A stretch of 64,000 nt of DNA from Diphasiastrum complanatum (GCA_029204225.1 CM055113.1:9324364-9388363), one strand, 5' to 3'. Positions 22,382 to 34,631 are shown, counted from the first letter of the stretch. Notes: a model not told the origin generated them from the letters alone. Translations and numbers: made by a program.

Positions 22382-25300
22382 GCAGTATTTATATTTTCAA
22401 AGCACAAAGCAGTCCTTTTTCGAACACCAGTCCACCTTACTCGCACAAATCCCATATAATCTGGATGTTTAGTCCTTGGTTTGTGGTTTGTGTAACATGT
22501 TAGATATTGCAGAGCCTTCTCAGCTATCTTGAAAAATTTGATCTCATCCGTGTCTTAATGGAAGTATGCTGTCTGGCACCTCCATTTCTCTTAAGAACAG
22601 TACGTTGCTTGTCCTTAGGTTTACACCTTGCTAGTTTTGAACCTTTACAGTGGGCCAATTAAATTTGACTAGTTACCGTGAAATTCATACACAAAAAAAT
22701 TGGAGTCTTTTATGGTGCCTCAAGAAATCATCATATTGGTAATATTTGAAAAAGAGATTGGAAAGGCAATTATGCTTCCATCACCCAATTCAAAAGATAG
22801 AGGTGAGTCAAGATGCAACAGTGATGTGCTTGCCTTCTGTGTAAAACTACCAGCGCACACTCCAGGAGCCTTTGCCTTGAGAGAGGTTTTATTTTAGTTT
22901 ACAAAATTCAGCTCATAAAAACTTACAAGAGATCAATCTCAAATCCGAATTCTCCAACTAGTAACTGAGGAAAAGCTATTGCTTGGGTGATTAGTTGGAA
23001 ATGAATGCTATATGGATTATAGATGCTTCCCAAAAAGACAAACCTATATGTGAACCCTATGACTTGGTAATAAATGTTGTATGCAATATACATGATTCCT
23101 GAAAAGGCAAACCTATGTGCATTGTGAACAATAATATTTGCCATGTTCTTGGTGTGTACGTTCGACATGTATGTTGTTCAAGATCTCGGGCTTTGAATCT
23201 TCAATCTTCTCCTAGATTGTGCAAGGCTGAAACAAGCTGAGTTGCTGACTGAACAACACTTCAACAAATTGCTATACATAGTGGAGCAACACTTCTCAGT
23301 AGATTGTTGGGAGCGAGCTCCAAATAGTTTATTGCTTGGATTCCCAAGCATCATGACTCCTTGCTATGGAAAATTTGTCCTCTATCCAAGGATATCCACT
23401 ATCATATAAGATTGAAGGAAAACCTCGGTCGAAGTATATCAGCCACCAATAAACCGAAGAGCTAAGGATTGAGAATATACTTCGATGGATATAAATTTTG
23501 CTTGTCAAAACCTATTGGATTGAGAATTGAAAAAAAGCTTCGTTCGAGGTTATTCTCAAGTGTTGTATTGTGACGAATATAAGGCCTTGATCAATGTAAT
23601 ATCTACAGTCGTAAACTGAAGAAGACCTGAGGAGCAACATTAGACCTTGATTGAGTTGATCTTTGCACTCACATATCAACGGGTTGAGGATGCACTTTAC
23701 ATCAATCAAGTTAATCTATGTAGTGGCAAATTGAATTGTCATTGAGTTGTATTATAGCTCATTAGATTACAACTATAGAGATTTAGGTGTTCCACAAGAA
23801 TTTGGTATGTGGCTTGAAATGTGCATTCAGGGATTTTTGGCATTGCTTATTTTGTGACATTGTTTGGTTCTTTCTTTGTTGGGTTTTTGTGTTTTGTACG
23901 TTTTTTTGTGTTACAATTAAAGTTGCTAATTTAGGCGTTTTGCTATGGAGAATTTCCTTTTTCCTTTTACTTTCTATAATCTGTTATGGAGAGTGTGGCT
24001 TTGTTGTCTTGTATTGCAATTTTGTTTGTGGCTTTGTTCTTTACAAATTCTGTGCCACGCTTTTTCTTACATGAAATTGAATATATGCAAGATTTTTGTA
24101 TTTGGAATTATTGAAGAGCTATGGAAGATGTAATCATGCAACACTTTTTAAAAGCAACTAGATCATGCTATCATCAACAACATGTTTTATGTTTGCTATT
24201 GAATACATAAAGGCTCAAACAAGCTATCTAGATTTCTTCCACTTTCCAAATATCCTAGGACTAATGGAGATGGATTATCTCATACCTTGTTAACGTTCCT
24301 TCTATTTATAAACATTGTGCTAAAGCTCAAGTATTAAGAAAACAACGAAGTACTTGCATTCCACACATATTGCATTTCATTTGTAGGAACAAATATGCAC
24401 ATAGTACAAGAGATGGACAACGGAAATGTTTGGTATGTACTAATTTTTTATATACGAATATTTCAAAATTCATATACCATCATATTTGGTGTTTGACATT
24501 ATAGACGGTTTTTATTTTTATTTTTGGGACTCTACAAGAATACGACTAAAGAACCTCATCAGGACCTACTCCAGCTCTTAAGGGTCTCCCCACTATATGT
24601 TCCACCTCTACAATATCATCCAAAAATATGAGATTTGAGAAAAACATTTGTAGTGCAATAGAACTCATGAAACATTGACTGGGTAAATAAAAATAAAATA
24701 GTGAATGAAAGAGATAGCTATCGGATGAAAAATCAAAGTAGTAATTAAGAAGATAAACTTGCTTTAATTGCATTGCAAATGAAACTAAGTGTTATATTGA
24801 AAAATGAAAGAGTGAATGAAGATAACTATTGGATAGAAAAACAAATTAGCTAGTATTGAAAAAAGAAACTTGTTGGATTGCACAGATGTTAGATTGGAAA
24901 TAGAATAGTGATGCCTATTGAATGGAATATCAAAGTAGTATGTAAGAAAAAATATTTGCTTTTGGATTGAGATTAAAATTAAGGTTAGATTGGAAATACA
25001 ATAGTCAACAAAAATTTCAAAATAGCAAATGGCACTTAGAAAACAACAAATGAAGCAATCACAAAGCAATATAAGTAGATAGTAATCTAATCACAAAGTA
25101 GTGTCTTTGAGAAAATTGGTAACTTATTTAACAAAGGAAATAGTCAATGAGTCATGAAACTGTTAAATTTACACAAGCTAGTTTGCACAATTACCACTTG
25201 TAAATGACTTTGAGGCCATGTTGTGGAATGACACACATGCCAAAAGCATAGGATACATTATTCTAAGTCAAATCATTAACCTAGCTTTGGAATGGTACCT

Positions 25301-25506
25301 TTGGGATATGTCCAAAGAGTGCATAGATAGGGTAGATAAAAAGTAGGAGCTAAAAATGGCATTTTTCTCATTGTTTTTGGATCTCGAAGCATTGACCCTA
25401 AATAGGGAGGATCAAGTGGATCTTGAGGTTAGATGTTAGGGTTAGGTTATGATGAATACATAGAAGCCCTAATATGCTCAGATCCAAGCTCTACATGTAT
25501 AAATAT
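22382..25506. other. Gene-free intergenic DNA
   Basis: AT-rich, with only short ORFs lacking motifs (for example 22,700-22,897 and 23,787-24,133, the latter Phe/Cys-rich and probably chance). Positions 24,660-25,060 contain degenerate repeats of 'gattggaaata(g/c)aatag' and 'atcaaagtagta'. I see nothing else. Confidence 0.55.
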
Positions 25507-26706
25507 TGTCGGAAATAGGTTAGATAATCGTAGCGAAAACTTCCTACTTCCAATGCATGACTACGCTATCAAAAATTGAACAAAGCAGTAGTGACGAGAA
25601 TCACGTTCAATCTTTAGCAACTAACTTTGAAATCGCTAGGTACTAAGTGATTACGTAGCCAAACATGAAGTATTGAATTCTTAGACAATTTTATCAGTTA
25701 CAAAGGAAATACAGAGATGCATGCATTCTGACATATACTGAACGCAATAAAAGATAGGTATTGATTCAGAAAAACAAAATCAGATGCTAATGAGCGCAAA
25801 ACATTAGCGGATGAAGACCGCACACTCTAAGTTGTCTCTGAGTAACTGAAGATAAGTCTGATAACAAGAAGCTATGCTGATAAGCAATAGCGCAACTCTA
25901 AAATATAACTCTAAAAGTGAGCTAGAATGCTCAAGAGAGTTCAAGCTTAAAAGCGTGATAGAGAGCTAACTTGCAATACTTGCTGATATTAAACTGCTTA
26001 CATTTAAACTATATGAATATGATCGGCTATTTATACTAAGAAATTAGATCGTCAATTACGGTTGCCAGTTGGCTGGTATCTGCTGGCATCCATCCGGTTC
26101 CTTGTCATTGATTGCTGATAAACGGTGAAATTGGTCGAAGCCTTGTGTCTGCTTAAATGAACCAAACTGTCACTTTTGCAAAAATGAACTAAAACAGCCA
26201 CAAGCGACACTATCGCAAAAAGCGACGGTATCGGGATTTTGCAAAAAATGCGACAATGCCTTAAAAATTGATTTAGCCGTCCTACAATTTGCCAGAGTCA
26301 TTTCCTTAACTTTTGAGGCTCTTTGGAGAAAGCGAAAAGTGCGACATTTTGTCAAGTGAAAAATGCGACTCTGCATATTTGCTTGCAAATCCTGACAGGC
26401 AAAAAATACGAAAAGCGATACTACATTTTTACACGAGATTCTTGACAGGCGACAGCTTCGCCAAAAATGAAAAAATCGAAGCGGCACTAAGTTAAAACTT
26501 CGTGTATTTCCTGACAGGTGAGAAAGCCGAAGTGAGAGAAAATGAAATGCGACACTCTATTCACTTCTTCAATCTCTTGCATAAGCATAAACTCTTCTCT
26601 CTCAATGATTGAGATTGAAGTGTGAGATCTATATATGTTCTACGGGCGAACAAACACACCTCTAAAACAACAGGTGCATCGCTCCCGCGAAAGGGTCTAG
26701 TTAACA
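25507..26706 (-). mobile_element. Copia-type LTR, probably solo, related to the 14 kb LTR
   Basis: Read on the minus strand it begins 'tgttaactagaccc' (26,706) and ends near 'ttccgaca' (25,507). It shares with the 14,015-15,082 LTR the GTCGC/GCGACA-rich part, the 'gctgataa' and 'ggttccttgtcattgattgc' segments, the TATA zone and the 'gcgtagtcatgcat' end segment. It has no CT expansion. No polypurine tract precedes it and no coding region follows, which favours a solo LTR. A weak PBS-like 'tggatctgagc' lies a little beyond the end. Confidence 0.7.
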
Positions 26707-27057
26707 ATTAGACTGAAAATACATTCAACTATACCATAGGATATATACTTAACTATGAGTTAAAGTTACTCTAGTTTAACATGTCTTTTCATATCTAGTC
26801 GTTTTGTATGGACAACCTAGTAAAGGTTATCCAAGACAATGTCTTTTCCTTTCAAAGGTCTTGCCCTTAATTACAAGGCAAGTACTTAGGAAATATATTC
26901 CCAAAAAATGACTTTGGCCTCTTCATGATTTATACTTAACCAGCTCATATCTTCATTTTCGAGTATATCATGCCATATTTATGTTGATATTCAATATTTA
27001 ACATTTTCGTGGCATCACACATTTAATTAAAACAAGTTGATTACAATTTGAGTGTCG

Positions 27058-27300
27058 GGAAAGATTCTCGAAAAGATTCTAAAAAATTTCTGAAAAATGT
27101 TGGAAGGCATCTAGAAATATTCTCGAAAAGGTTCTCGAAAATTTTTTAAGAAAGATTTTGGTAGAATGCTAGAAAGTGGAAGAAAATTTCTAGAAAAGAT
27201 AAGAGAAAAGTCGCGATCAATTCCAGAAAAGATGAAAGAAAATTTGTGATAAATTCCAAAAAAATACTAGAAAATAATAAGAATGAAAAAAAAATTCTGG
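27058..27300 (-). repeat. Degenerate TTCTCGAA/TTCTAGAA-rich stretch
   Basis: 'ttctcgaaaag' recurs at 27,072, 27,120 and 27,132, and 'ttctagaa' at about 27,199, with many looser copies. It lies just downstream of the integrase end of the minus-strand gypsy, where its 3' UTR or LTR would be. Confidence 0.6.
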
Positions 27301-28380
27301 TCAAAGGTAGTATTTCTTGAGTCTGGACCCATTAATACGTGTAGGTAACAGTTGGTCTTCAAGTGATTGGAGTTGTACAGAACCATTCTCAAACACCTCT
27401 ATGACTTTATAAGGTCCAAGCCATCTCATATGGAGTCTTCCAGGGAACTTTTGATGTCGACTATCGCAAATCAGCGCTAAGTCATCAGCTTTAAGATCAC
27501 ATTTTCTGATACGACTGTCATACTTCTTCTTCCTCTGTTCCTGGATTTCCTCCGTTAATTTTTGTGAATTCGCACGAGCTTCAGCTAGTTCTTCAATATT
27601 GGTCAACCTTTCATTAATACATTCTTCATCTGTTCGTTGAGCTTGAATACGAAAAGTTTTCACCTCAAATTCAATAGGCAAAATAGGATGCATACCATAC
27701 GTAAGAAAATATGGTGTCTGCTTCATCGTGATTTTTTCTGCCCAGAGAACTGATGGTAGTTTCTGATCCCAATCCGTTGCATGTGCAATAGTAATTTTAT
27801 TCAAGATCTTACATAAAATTCCATTAGCTCTCTCTATCAAATCGTTTGCTTTTGGATTATACAGTGTAGTTTTTCTGTGTTTGATCAAAAAATATGTTGT
27901 CAGTAGTCGTATGGTGTCATTTAGAAAATGTGTACCACGGTCACTTACTAATTCAAGTGGACAACCATATCTGGTGATGATAAATTTGCAACAGTTTTCG
28001 CATCATTTCGTTTCGTCGCCTCTGCTTCAACATTCTTTGTAGCATAATCCGTTGCAACTATAATATAACGACATTTTGTATGTTGGATCACAGGTTTGAT
28101 TGGACCGACAAAATCAATCTCCCCACTTCTCAAATGGTGCAAGAGGTAGGATTGGTGTCAACGGCCGATTCATTGCTTTTGTAGGCTTGCCAGACCTTTG
28201 GCATGGATCGCACAAATGAATAAAATTTGATACATCCTTAAACATGGTTGGCCACCAGTATTTGGCGGTCAATATCTTATTAACAATATTCTTCAAAGCA
28301 AAGTGTCCTCCAACATCTTCTGAATGTAAGGCTTGAATAACCTTTTTAATATCTGCTGTTTTGAGAGACATCTTCATAAC
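27301..28380 (-). pseudogene. Ty3/gypsy integrase
   Basis: On the minus strand, from 28,377 the zinc region reads HFALKNIVNKILTAKYWWP and LCDPCQRSGK. The core follows with GEIDFVGPIKP (first Asp) and YIIVATDYATKNVEAEA. Across a frameshift near 27,945 come LVSDRGTHFLND (second Asp) and NDLIERANGILCKIL (Glu). The C-terminal part (27,888-27,301) ends GSRLKKYYL. The catalytic triad is legible, but several frames are needed to read it. Style and linker composition suggest a Tat/Athila-type rather than chromovirus element, since no chromodomain is seen. Confidence 0.88.
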
Positions 28381-29147
28381 TGATGATCAGCACCAAGCTT
28401 GTACAGGACATTGTTAATAATTGTATAAGGTGCTATCTTATATTGAAAAACTGTCTTTTGCTCCAAATCATAACCATCCGGATATATCTAATCCTTGAGA
28501 TAAGTAATAATATCAGAATATAACAAATTTGTAGATGAAATGTCAAATAGATTTTCATCTAGAAAATCATCATTAATTGGCTTTTCAATTTTCCCCGTGC
28601 TGAGTCACGATAGATAATCAGCATTCGTCTGATATTTTCCTTGGCGAAGTTCTACTTGATAAGTGAATTCCTGTAGAAGTAGAACCCATCGAGCAATTTG
28701 TCCTGATAGATCTAGTTTATTCACAAGATACTTTAAAGCGTAGTGATCAACGTGAAAAATAATAGCATATCCCAGCAAATAATGTCAAAATTTCTTAACA
28801 ATGAAAATCATTCCAAGTGCTTCCCTTTCTATAACTGAATAAAACTTCTCCAAGGCACTGAGCTGTTGACTCACATAGTATATGGGATGATCTTTCTTCT
28901 GATCGTCCTTCTGGCTCAGACAGACGCCAATAGCAAATGCAGAAACATCAACATAACTATGAAATAAAATAGCCCAGTTGGGTGGTCTCAGAATAAGAGC
29001 ATTGATCAACCTTTGCTTAAGTTCTTCGAATGTTTTCTGTTATTCATTCGTCCACAAATATTCCACTTGTTTCTTAAGTAAATGCGTAAGAGAGTCAGCA
29101 ATAGAAGCATGACTTTGGATAAATCTCCAATAATAGCCAACATGTCC
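28381..29147 (-). pseudogene. Ty3/gypsy RNase H and connection
   Basis: Minus-strand reading gives INALILRPPNWAILFHSYVD, then AFAIGVCLSQKDDQKKDHPI, YYVSQQLSALEKFYSVIERE and ALGMIFIVKKF, typical of gypsy RNase H. TGA and TAA codons interrupt the part towards 28,600, where the last catalytic segment (VDYLSRLST-like, with a stop) leads to the integrase. Confidence 0.83.
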
Positions 29148-29990
29148 TCAGAAAGCTCTTAGTTTATGTAGATTGGTTGGCATCTGGAGATTCTTTATAA
29201 GCTTGACTTTATCTTTGTCGACTTCTATTCCTCTGTTTGATATTCTGTGTCCAAGTAATATTCTTTCTTTCATACCAAAAAAACATTTCTCTGGATGAAG
29301 GGATAAGCAAATATCTCGACACCATTGCAATATTAGTTTTAGCTTCTGTAGGTGTGTCTTTATATCACTATGTACACATAAATCATCAATAAATATTTCA
29401 AGAAAGGTTCTTAGGAAGGTAGCAAAAATTAATATCATGATTCGCTGAAAAGTTGTTGGTGCGTTGCAAAGACCAAAGGGCATTTTGTTGTAGGCATAAG
29501 TGCCCCAATCCGTAGTGAATGTGGTCTTTGAACGATCCTCCTTTCGCACTCCAACCTGATTATAACCAGAGAAACCATCACAGAAACTGTAACGCTCTTG
29601 ACTAGCAACCTGATCTAAGATGAAATCAGTGAAGGAAAGAGAATGATGATCCTTCCTTGTGGCAGCATTGAGCTTGCGAAAATCCTGGCATATTTGTATT
29701 TTGTCAGTCTTCTTCTTTGAAACAACAAAGATGGGTGAAACCCATTCATTGCTTATGACGGGATAGATAATACCTGCCTTAAGGTGCTTGTTGAGTTCGT
29801 CCTTAACCATGAGGGAGTACTTTGGATTGAGACGATACTGTCTTTGTCGAACAGGTACAACATCTTCTTTAAGATCAATACGGTGGTGCTCTCCGAATTT
29901 TGCAGGTATACCTTTCAAATCGTCGAGCGACCAAGCAAAAACATCTTGATACTTCTTCAATAATTCTGTAAATTCCGCTAATTTCGTTCT
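29148..29990 (-). pseudogene. Ty3/gypsy reverse transcriptase
   Basis: A 270-codon open stretch on the minus strand covers nearly the whole RT: KKYQDVFAWSLDDLKGIP, VPVRQRQYRLNPKYSLMVK, GIIYPVISNEWVSPIFVVSK, ICQDFRKLNAATRKDHHSL, FCDGFSGYNQV, MPFGLCNAPTTFQRIM and the catalytic EIFIDDLCVHS. The 3' end LGHRISNRGIEVDKDKV leads into a frame break at about 29,147. It is the best preserved retroelement domain here. The N-terminal extension continues to about 30,050, where a younger element is inserted. Confidence 0.92.
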
Positions 29991-30786
29991 CCACGTGTCT
30001 TTGAAACATGCACAAATCTGCCAGGTGCAAGTCCAATTAGTTCAGTAAAATTGTGAAAAATACAAAAATAAGCTTGGTAGAGGCCAAAAATCTTGTATAT
30101 AGATAAACACACATGTGTGGAGCCTGTTCCCATGTGTGAAACTAGTGTACTTGTCATGTACCATAATCATATATGTTGTAAATATGATTTAATTCAAGTT
30201 CTAGTGGCTAAAATGGCCAAAAACTAGTTTTCTAGACATACGACACATGGCATCAATCTATTGATTGCATGAGCCACATCCTTTGGTTAGGTGTCATATC
30301 CCATGTGTAGAGGACATCTCACACGTGTGGAATAAGCTGAAGTAGGCGAATTTTGACTTCTAGTAGATCTCCATATAGAAGGAAAATGGACCAAAAGTGC
30401 TCAAAGTAGAAGGTTTTATCCAAGTGTATATTGTACCATCACTCTAGATTTGTTCAAGAGTGATAGGGTCAAGTTTAGAAGCATCAATTTGCTAGAGAAC
30501 ATCCTTGGATCTGTCCTCCAAGTGAAATCTTTGAGAGTTTCTAGTGCATATAGAGCATCAAATCTTTTGTAAAATTTGAGATAGATTGGCTTAAATTGAG
30601 TGTTCTAGAAAAGAGATTGAGATCCAAGTCACATTGTTCAACCCTACTCAATTTGTTTGAGTGATTGTAAGGTTAGAAAAGAGTCATTAAGGTGTCTATG
30701 GCAAAAGGTGGATTAAGGCAATACTAGTTGAGTGTGATGCCTTAAAAGATAGCAAAATATGTTTTCCTTGTAAGATTACATTAGTT

Positions 30787-31080
30787 ATGAAGTCAAGGAA
30801 ATGGAAATATCTTCATATTGTAGGATCTTTTGGTTTCAATAAGATCATGAATGATGTGTTCATTCATAAAGATGAAAATTGTAAGTTTTCAATCTTAAAG
30901 GAAAGTTGTAAACTTCTTATGAGAATAAGTGAAGCATCCAAAGTGGACACTTATATCCATAAGCAAGTGGTTAGCCTTATTGAGATGGAGATACCTTTTG
31001 ATTTCAATATTGGAAAAATCATGCCAAGTTGTGGTGATTTTTGGACTTATGTCTCTAGCATAAGTAATCTTGATAATTAG
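30787..31080 (+). pseudogene. Unrecognised reading frame inside nested LTR element (part 1)
   Basis: I do not recognise this 97-codon frame with certainty. It contains CKLLMRISEASKVDTYIHK and VVSLIEMEIPF, a segment that recurs in the second frame (CKLFMRVSESSPKDTYLHN, FSLIGSEISM). It therefore carries an internal duplication. It ends in TAG two codons before the next frame begins, so both may once have been one protein. Confidence 0.4.
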
Positions 31081-31092
31081 AGAAAGTGCATA

Positions 31093-31914
31093 TTGAATGG
31101 TCACACTTGTTGTGATCATTATGAGACATGGAGGTCTTGGATTTCCATCAAAAAGGAGCACCATGAAGAGGATCTTAAGGAGTCATCTCAAGATTCAAAT
31201 GTGCCAAGGATTGAGGAGGAGAATCCTTCTCAAGGTTCAAGTGTGCCAAGAATTGAGGAGGAGAGAACTTCTCAAATTGTGATTCCAAAAAGAAACTCAA
31301 GAAATATGGTTGAGTCTATGTGGCTCACATTTCAAGGGAAAGAGGAGCATATCTCATGTGGTATACATCACATACTTACTTCTCTTATGTCATTTGATAA
31401 ATCAATTTGCTTTAGTGAGATCATTGCATCTCAAAATTGGAGTAAAGCCATATTAGTTGAGTATGAAGTCTCTCTTGAGAACATAGATGATGTTCTTAAA
31501 AGGTTGAAATTGATTTCAAATCAATTAGAAAGCAAATGGTTATTTCATCAAATGTATGCTCTTAAGTCATGTAAGAGCAAAAGGTATTTGTTCACTCATA
31601 GTTTGAAAATTTGTATTGAGACAAATTGTAAACTCTTTATGAGAGTAAGTGAATCATCTCCTAAAGACACTTATCTTCATAATGAAGTATTTAGCCTCAT
31701 TGGATCTGAGATTAGCATGGTAAACAAGCATGAAGATATGATACAAACACTTTTTTATTATAGCATGCATAGTCTTGCCAATTTGGATGAGTCTAATTCT
31801 CTAGATCATGGTAACATGATGGTAGATATTTGTGATCCTAATAAATCAAAAACAAATCTTTATTTTCTCATGAAGGAGCATGCACATGAAGAAGGCCAAA
31901 AATCTTGTATATAG
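31093..31914 (+). pseudogene. Unrecognised 273-codon frame inside nested LTR element (part 2)
   Basis: The middle contains two direct repeats (SNVPRIEEENPSQG / SSVPRIEEERTSQ), then IVIPKRNSRNM and SEIIASQNWSKAILVEYEVS. The latter loosely resembles the copia linker and start of RT, where 'W.KAM.EEY.SL' is usual. The YVDD core of RT is not present. The C-terminal part repeats the CKLFMRVSE segment of the upstream frame. The frame ends at the right LTR. It may be a very degenerate copia polyprotein or an unusual protein of a non-autonomous element. I cannot decide from sequence alone. Confidence 0.4.
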
Positions 31915-32688
31915 ATAAACACACATGTGTGGAGCCTATTTCCACGTGTGAAACTAGTGTACTTCTCATGTACCATAATCATATATGTTGTACATGTGAC
32001 TTAATTCAAGTTCTAGTGGCTAAAATGGCCAAAAGCTAGTTTTCTAGACATATGACACATGGCATCAATCTATTGATTGCATGAGCCACATCCTTTGGTT
32101 AGGTGTCATATCCCATGTGTAGAGGGCATCTCACACGTGTGGAATAAGCTGAAGTAGGCAAATTTTGACTTCTAGAAGATTTCCAAGTAGATCTCCATAT
32201 AGAAGGAAAATGGACCAAAAGTGCTCAAAATAGAAGGTTTTGTCCAAGTGTCAGTTTTGCATGATGAATCATCATATGACAAAGCACCTTCACACATGTG
32301 GGATCAGAGGGATGATCAGTACCGCGAGCTCCCACTTATTGCATATATAGAACCACATTTGGCCATAATCAATGTGAGACACCAATATTGGTTTTGGAAG
32401 CAATTTTGAGTGATTCTCTCCATTTGTCTACATTTGTTTTGATTGTTTTGAGGTTCTATCAATGTGTACTTGATTTTTAGGTTGGATTTTATACTCAAAA
32501 AATGTTTCACACGTGTGAAACCAGAAAGTACACCTACCTTCAATTAATGATTGTTCTTGTTAGGATTTTGTGTCTAGAATTGATATAGATTGGTCTTAAT
32601 CTCAAGTGGATTGATAGATCAAGTGATCTGACAACCAATCCCTCTTGAGGATCATATCAGGATCCATCCTTTTTGTACTTTTTGCACA
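31890..32688 (+). mobile_element. Right LTR of the nested element (family C)
   Basis: It begins in 'ggccaaaaatcttgtatatag', contains 'cacacatgtgtggagcc' and a TATA-like 'gcatatatagaacc' (about 32,341), and ends 'ttttgcaca'. It aligns by eye over its whole later part with 36,134-36,902. An 18-bp perfect palindrome centred on CACGTG is at 32,504-32,521. Confidence 0.72.
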
Positions 32689-33460
32689 AGAATCTAGTAA
32701 AATGATACCTTCTGTCATACTGGCCTTGGTATGGCCATGAATTTCGCGCATGGTTGACTCTATTGATGTATTCTTGTCGTTAGTCTGGTTCTTGTTACCA
32801 AATTTATGTTCAGATTCGTCACTCGAATCATCAGACTCTTTCGAGTTCGTGTCTGCAACTTCAATTTCTTCATACGAAACATCCGCTTCAGCGTTGCAGG
32901 CATCGAAGAATTCTTCTTCGTCAGCATTCTCATAACATTCAAAATATTGCACTTCAATATTAGATGCATTAGAAAAAATATTTAAGGCATAAGAAGATTC
33001 TTCTGAGATAAAACTGGTGTCAAACAAAGGAGTCTCACCTTCATATTTGTCACGACTCCAGATGATTGTTTGTTCTGCTGGCTTATCTCGATTATTGGTC
33101 TCACCAATCTAAAATCTCAACTCTTTGGATTTCCAATGAACACTTGCATTTGATTGATAAAGCCAGGGCCGTCCAATTAGCACATAATAAGATGACAAAC
33201 CAAGTGGTTTGATGACTATGAAATTCATTGTGAAAGGCTTGGCTTGAATGTAAATAGTGACATCCTTCAATTCTCCAAAAGGTTTTTGTCACATTGAATC
33301 AACTAACTTGATATTTCATTGTGTCGGTTGAATGTCAGTCAACCCCAAAGCATGAGCTGTGTCTTCTGTTATTATATTCACGTTGGAACCAGAGTCTATT
33401 CACACTTTTTCAATTAGACATCCCGCAATGGTAACATCAATTTTAAGTGCACCAAGATCA
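32689..33460 (-). pseudogene. Ty3/gypsy protease and acidic linker
   Basis: On the minus strand, IDSGSNVNIITEDTAHALG (D-S-G active site, about 33,395) is followed by the C-terminal strand ELKDVTIYIQAKPFTMNFIV, LSSYYVLIGRPWLYQ and a long Asp/Glu-rich linker (33,030-32,700) with MTEGIILLDS at the insertion point. Stops lie before the DSG and within the first strand. This belongs to the same element as the RT at 29.1-30.0 kb. Confidence 0.8.
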
Positions 33461-34630
33461 CCTAAATCAATAGACAAGCCACCAGCATCTGGCAAAGAAA
33501 CTTTTTCCTCTTTTTAGGAGAAAAAAGACCTTTCAGTTGCTTTCTGTGATAAGTGTTATCTGCCAACAGCTGCTCAAAAGTGATGTTCGGATGAAGAGAT
33601 CCAATATCAGTCACTATATCATAATCCTTCGTCTTTGATTTCAAGATTGGCTTGTCAATAACAGCACTAGACAATTTAGTCTTCGTGATTTCGTCGTCCC
33701 CTTCCTCGACGTGACCACCTTCTCTGCAGCAGCTGACTGAAGTTCAGTCTTGTTAATTTCTTTCGCTTCTACTGAGACATCTTTTGCAAATAATTGCAGC
33801 ATCACGGTCATAGTCGGGGTCATCTTTAAGATCTTCTTTAGTCGTAGATTGGTTCGTTGACTTGCTAGAAGATTTCTTCTTTGAAGATTTTCTGCACCTC
33901 ATTGAAGATTTCTATTTGGGTTTCAAGGAGCCTTTGCTTCTCGTTGTGACTTTGAATATCTTCTCTACGTCACTTGGCCAGGATTAGTCTTCTGTCTTTG
34001 CCAATTTTCCTTCAATAACATCAATCCTCTGCACAACAGCATCAGTCAAAGCTTTTGCTTTCGAGTCTGCAGCAGCTGGTGTTGCTACATACTAATATTT
34101 AGGTCACGACTTGAATGGCTGAGGGCAGTCAGGATACTTGTGGCCAGGCTCCCTGTAGTTCGGGCATAATGGTACATAACCAATCGGCTTTCGTGGCTGA
34201 GGACAGTCAGGAGAAAAATGTCTCGGCTCTCCACAGTTGTAACAGTTGTCCGACACTGGTTTAGTCGTAGTTTGAGACTTCACTGGTCCAACAAATTCAG
34301 GAGGATTATGTCTTCTTGGTGCGTACTTTGGTCTGTCTTGCTGGGCTGATGCAGCAGTACCCTGAACTAGGTTAGTAGTCGCATCATTCTAAAAAATAAA
34401 AAGTACCTCCTGGATAGGCTCTTCAATATACTTGACATTCACAGTGGTGCAATCTTTCTTAGTATGTCCAGAAGTTCCACATTTTGTACACCACATTCCT
34501 GAGCTGAAAGAAGACGCTTTTGGTCTTTTGTCTTCAACTTCAGAGATCTGCACTTTTAAATCATTGAACTTTTTATTAAGGTCAACCATATTACTCTTCC
34601 AAAGCTTTTCGACTTTAGAATTTGACGACT
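33461..34630 (-). pseudogene. Ty3/gypsy gag C-terminus with three zinc knuckles
   Basis: Minus-strand reading gives MVDLNKKFNDLKVQISEVED (34,589), then CTKCGTSGHTKKDC (intact CX2CX4HX4C). After a stop, CYNCGEPRHFSPDC (intact) is followed by CPNYREPGHKYPDC, in which the second Cys has become Tyr. A Ser/Lys-rich region follows, up to the protease. Several stops interrupt it. The 5' part of gag is cut off at the CT/CA microsatellite at 34,632. Confidence 0.8.
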
Positions 34631-34631
34631 T

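Larger units (their letters stand above)
30052..32688 (+). mobile_element. LTR element inserted into the minus-strand gypsy
   Basis: The insert separates the gypsy RT (left) from its gag/protease (right). It would start with TGTGAAAAATAC at 30,052 and end TTTGCACA at 32,688, flanked by 'aaaat' (30,047-30,051) and 'agaat' (32,689-32,693), an imperfect 5-bp target duplication. The left end segment (about 30,080-30,428) matches 31,890-32,250, and the right end segment (32,250-32,688) matches 36,455-36,902. The left LTR loses similarity after 'tccaagtgt'. Orientation is inferred from the third copy at 36 kb, which is followed by a PBS. Confidence 0.7.

Noticed and set aside
23787-24133. Hydrophobic Phe/Cys/Leu-rich ORFs that look like membrane proteins
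   Set aside because: Two overlapping frames both give hydrophobic peptides, as expected from T-rich DNA. No family motif.
30787-31914. Calling these frames a host gene
   Set aside because: They are enclosed by LTR copies and a target-duplication-like pair. Kept as an unrecognised element ORF instead.
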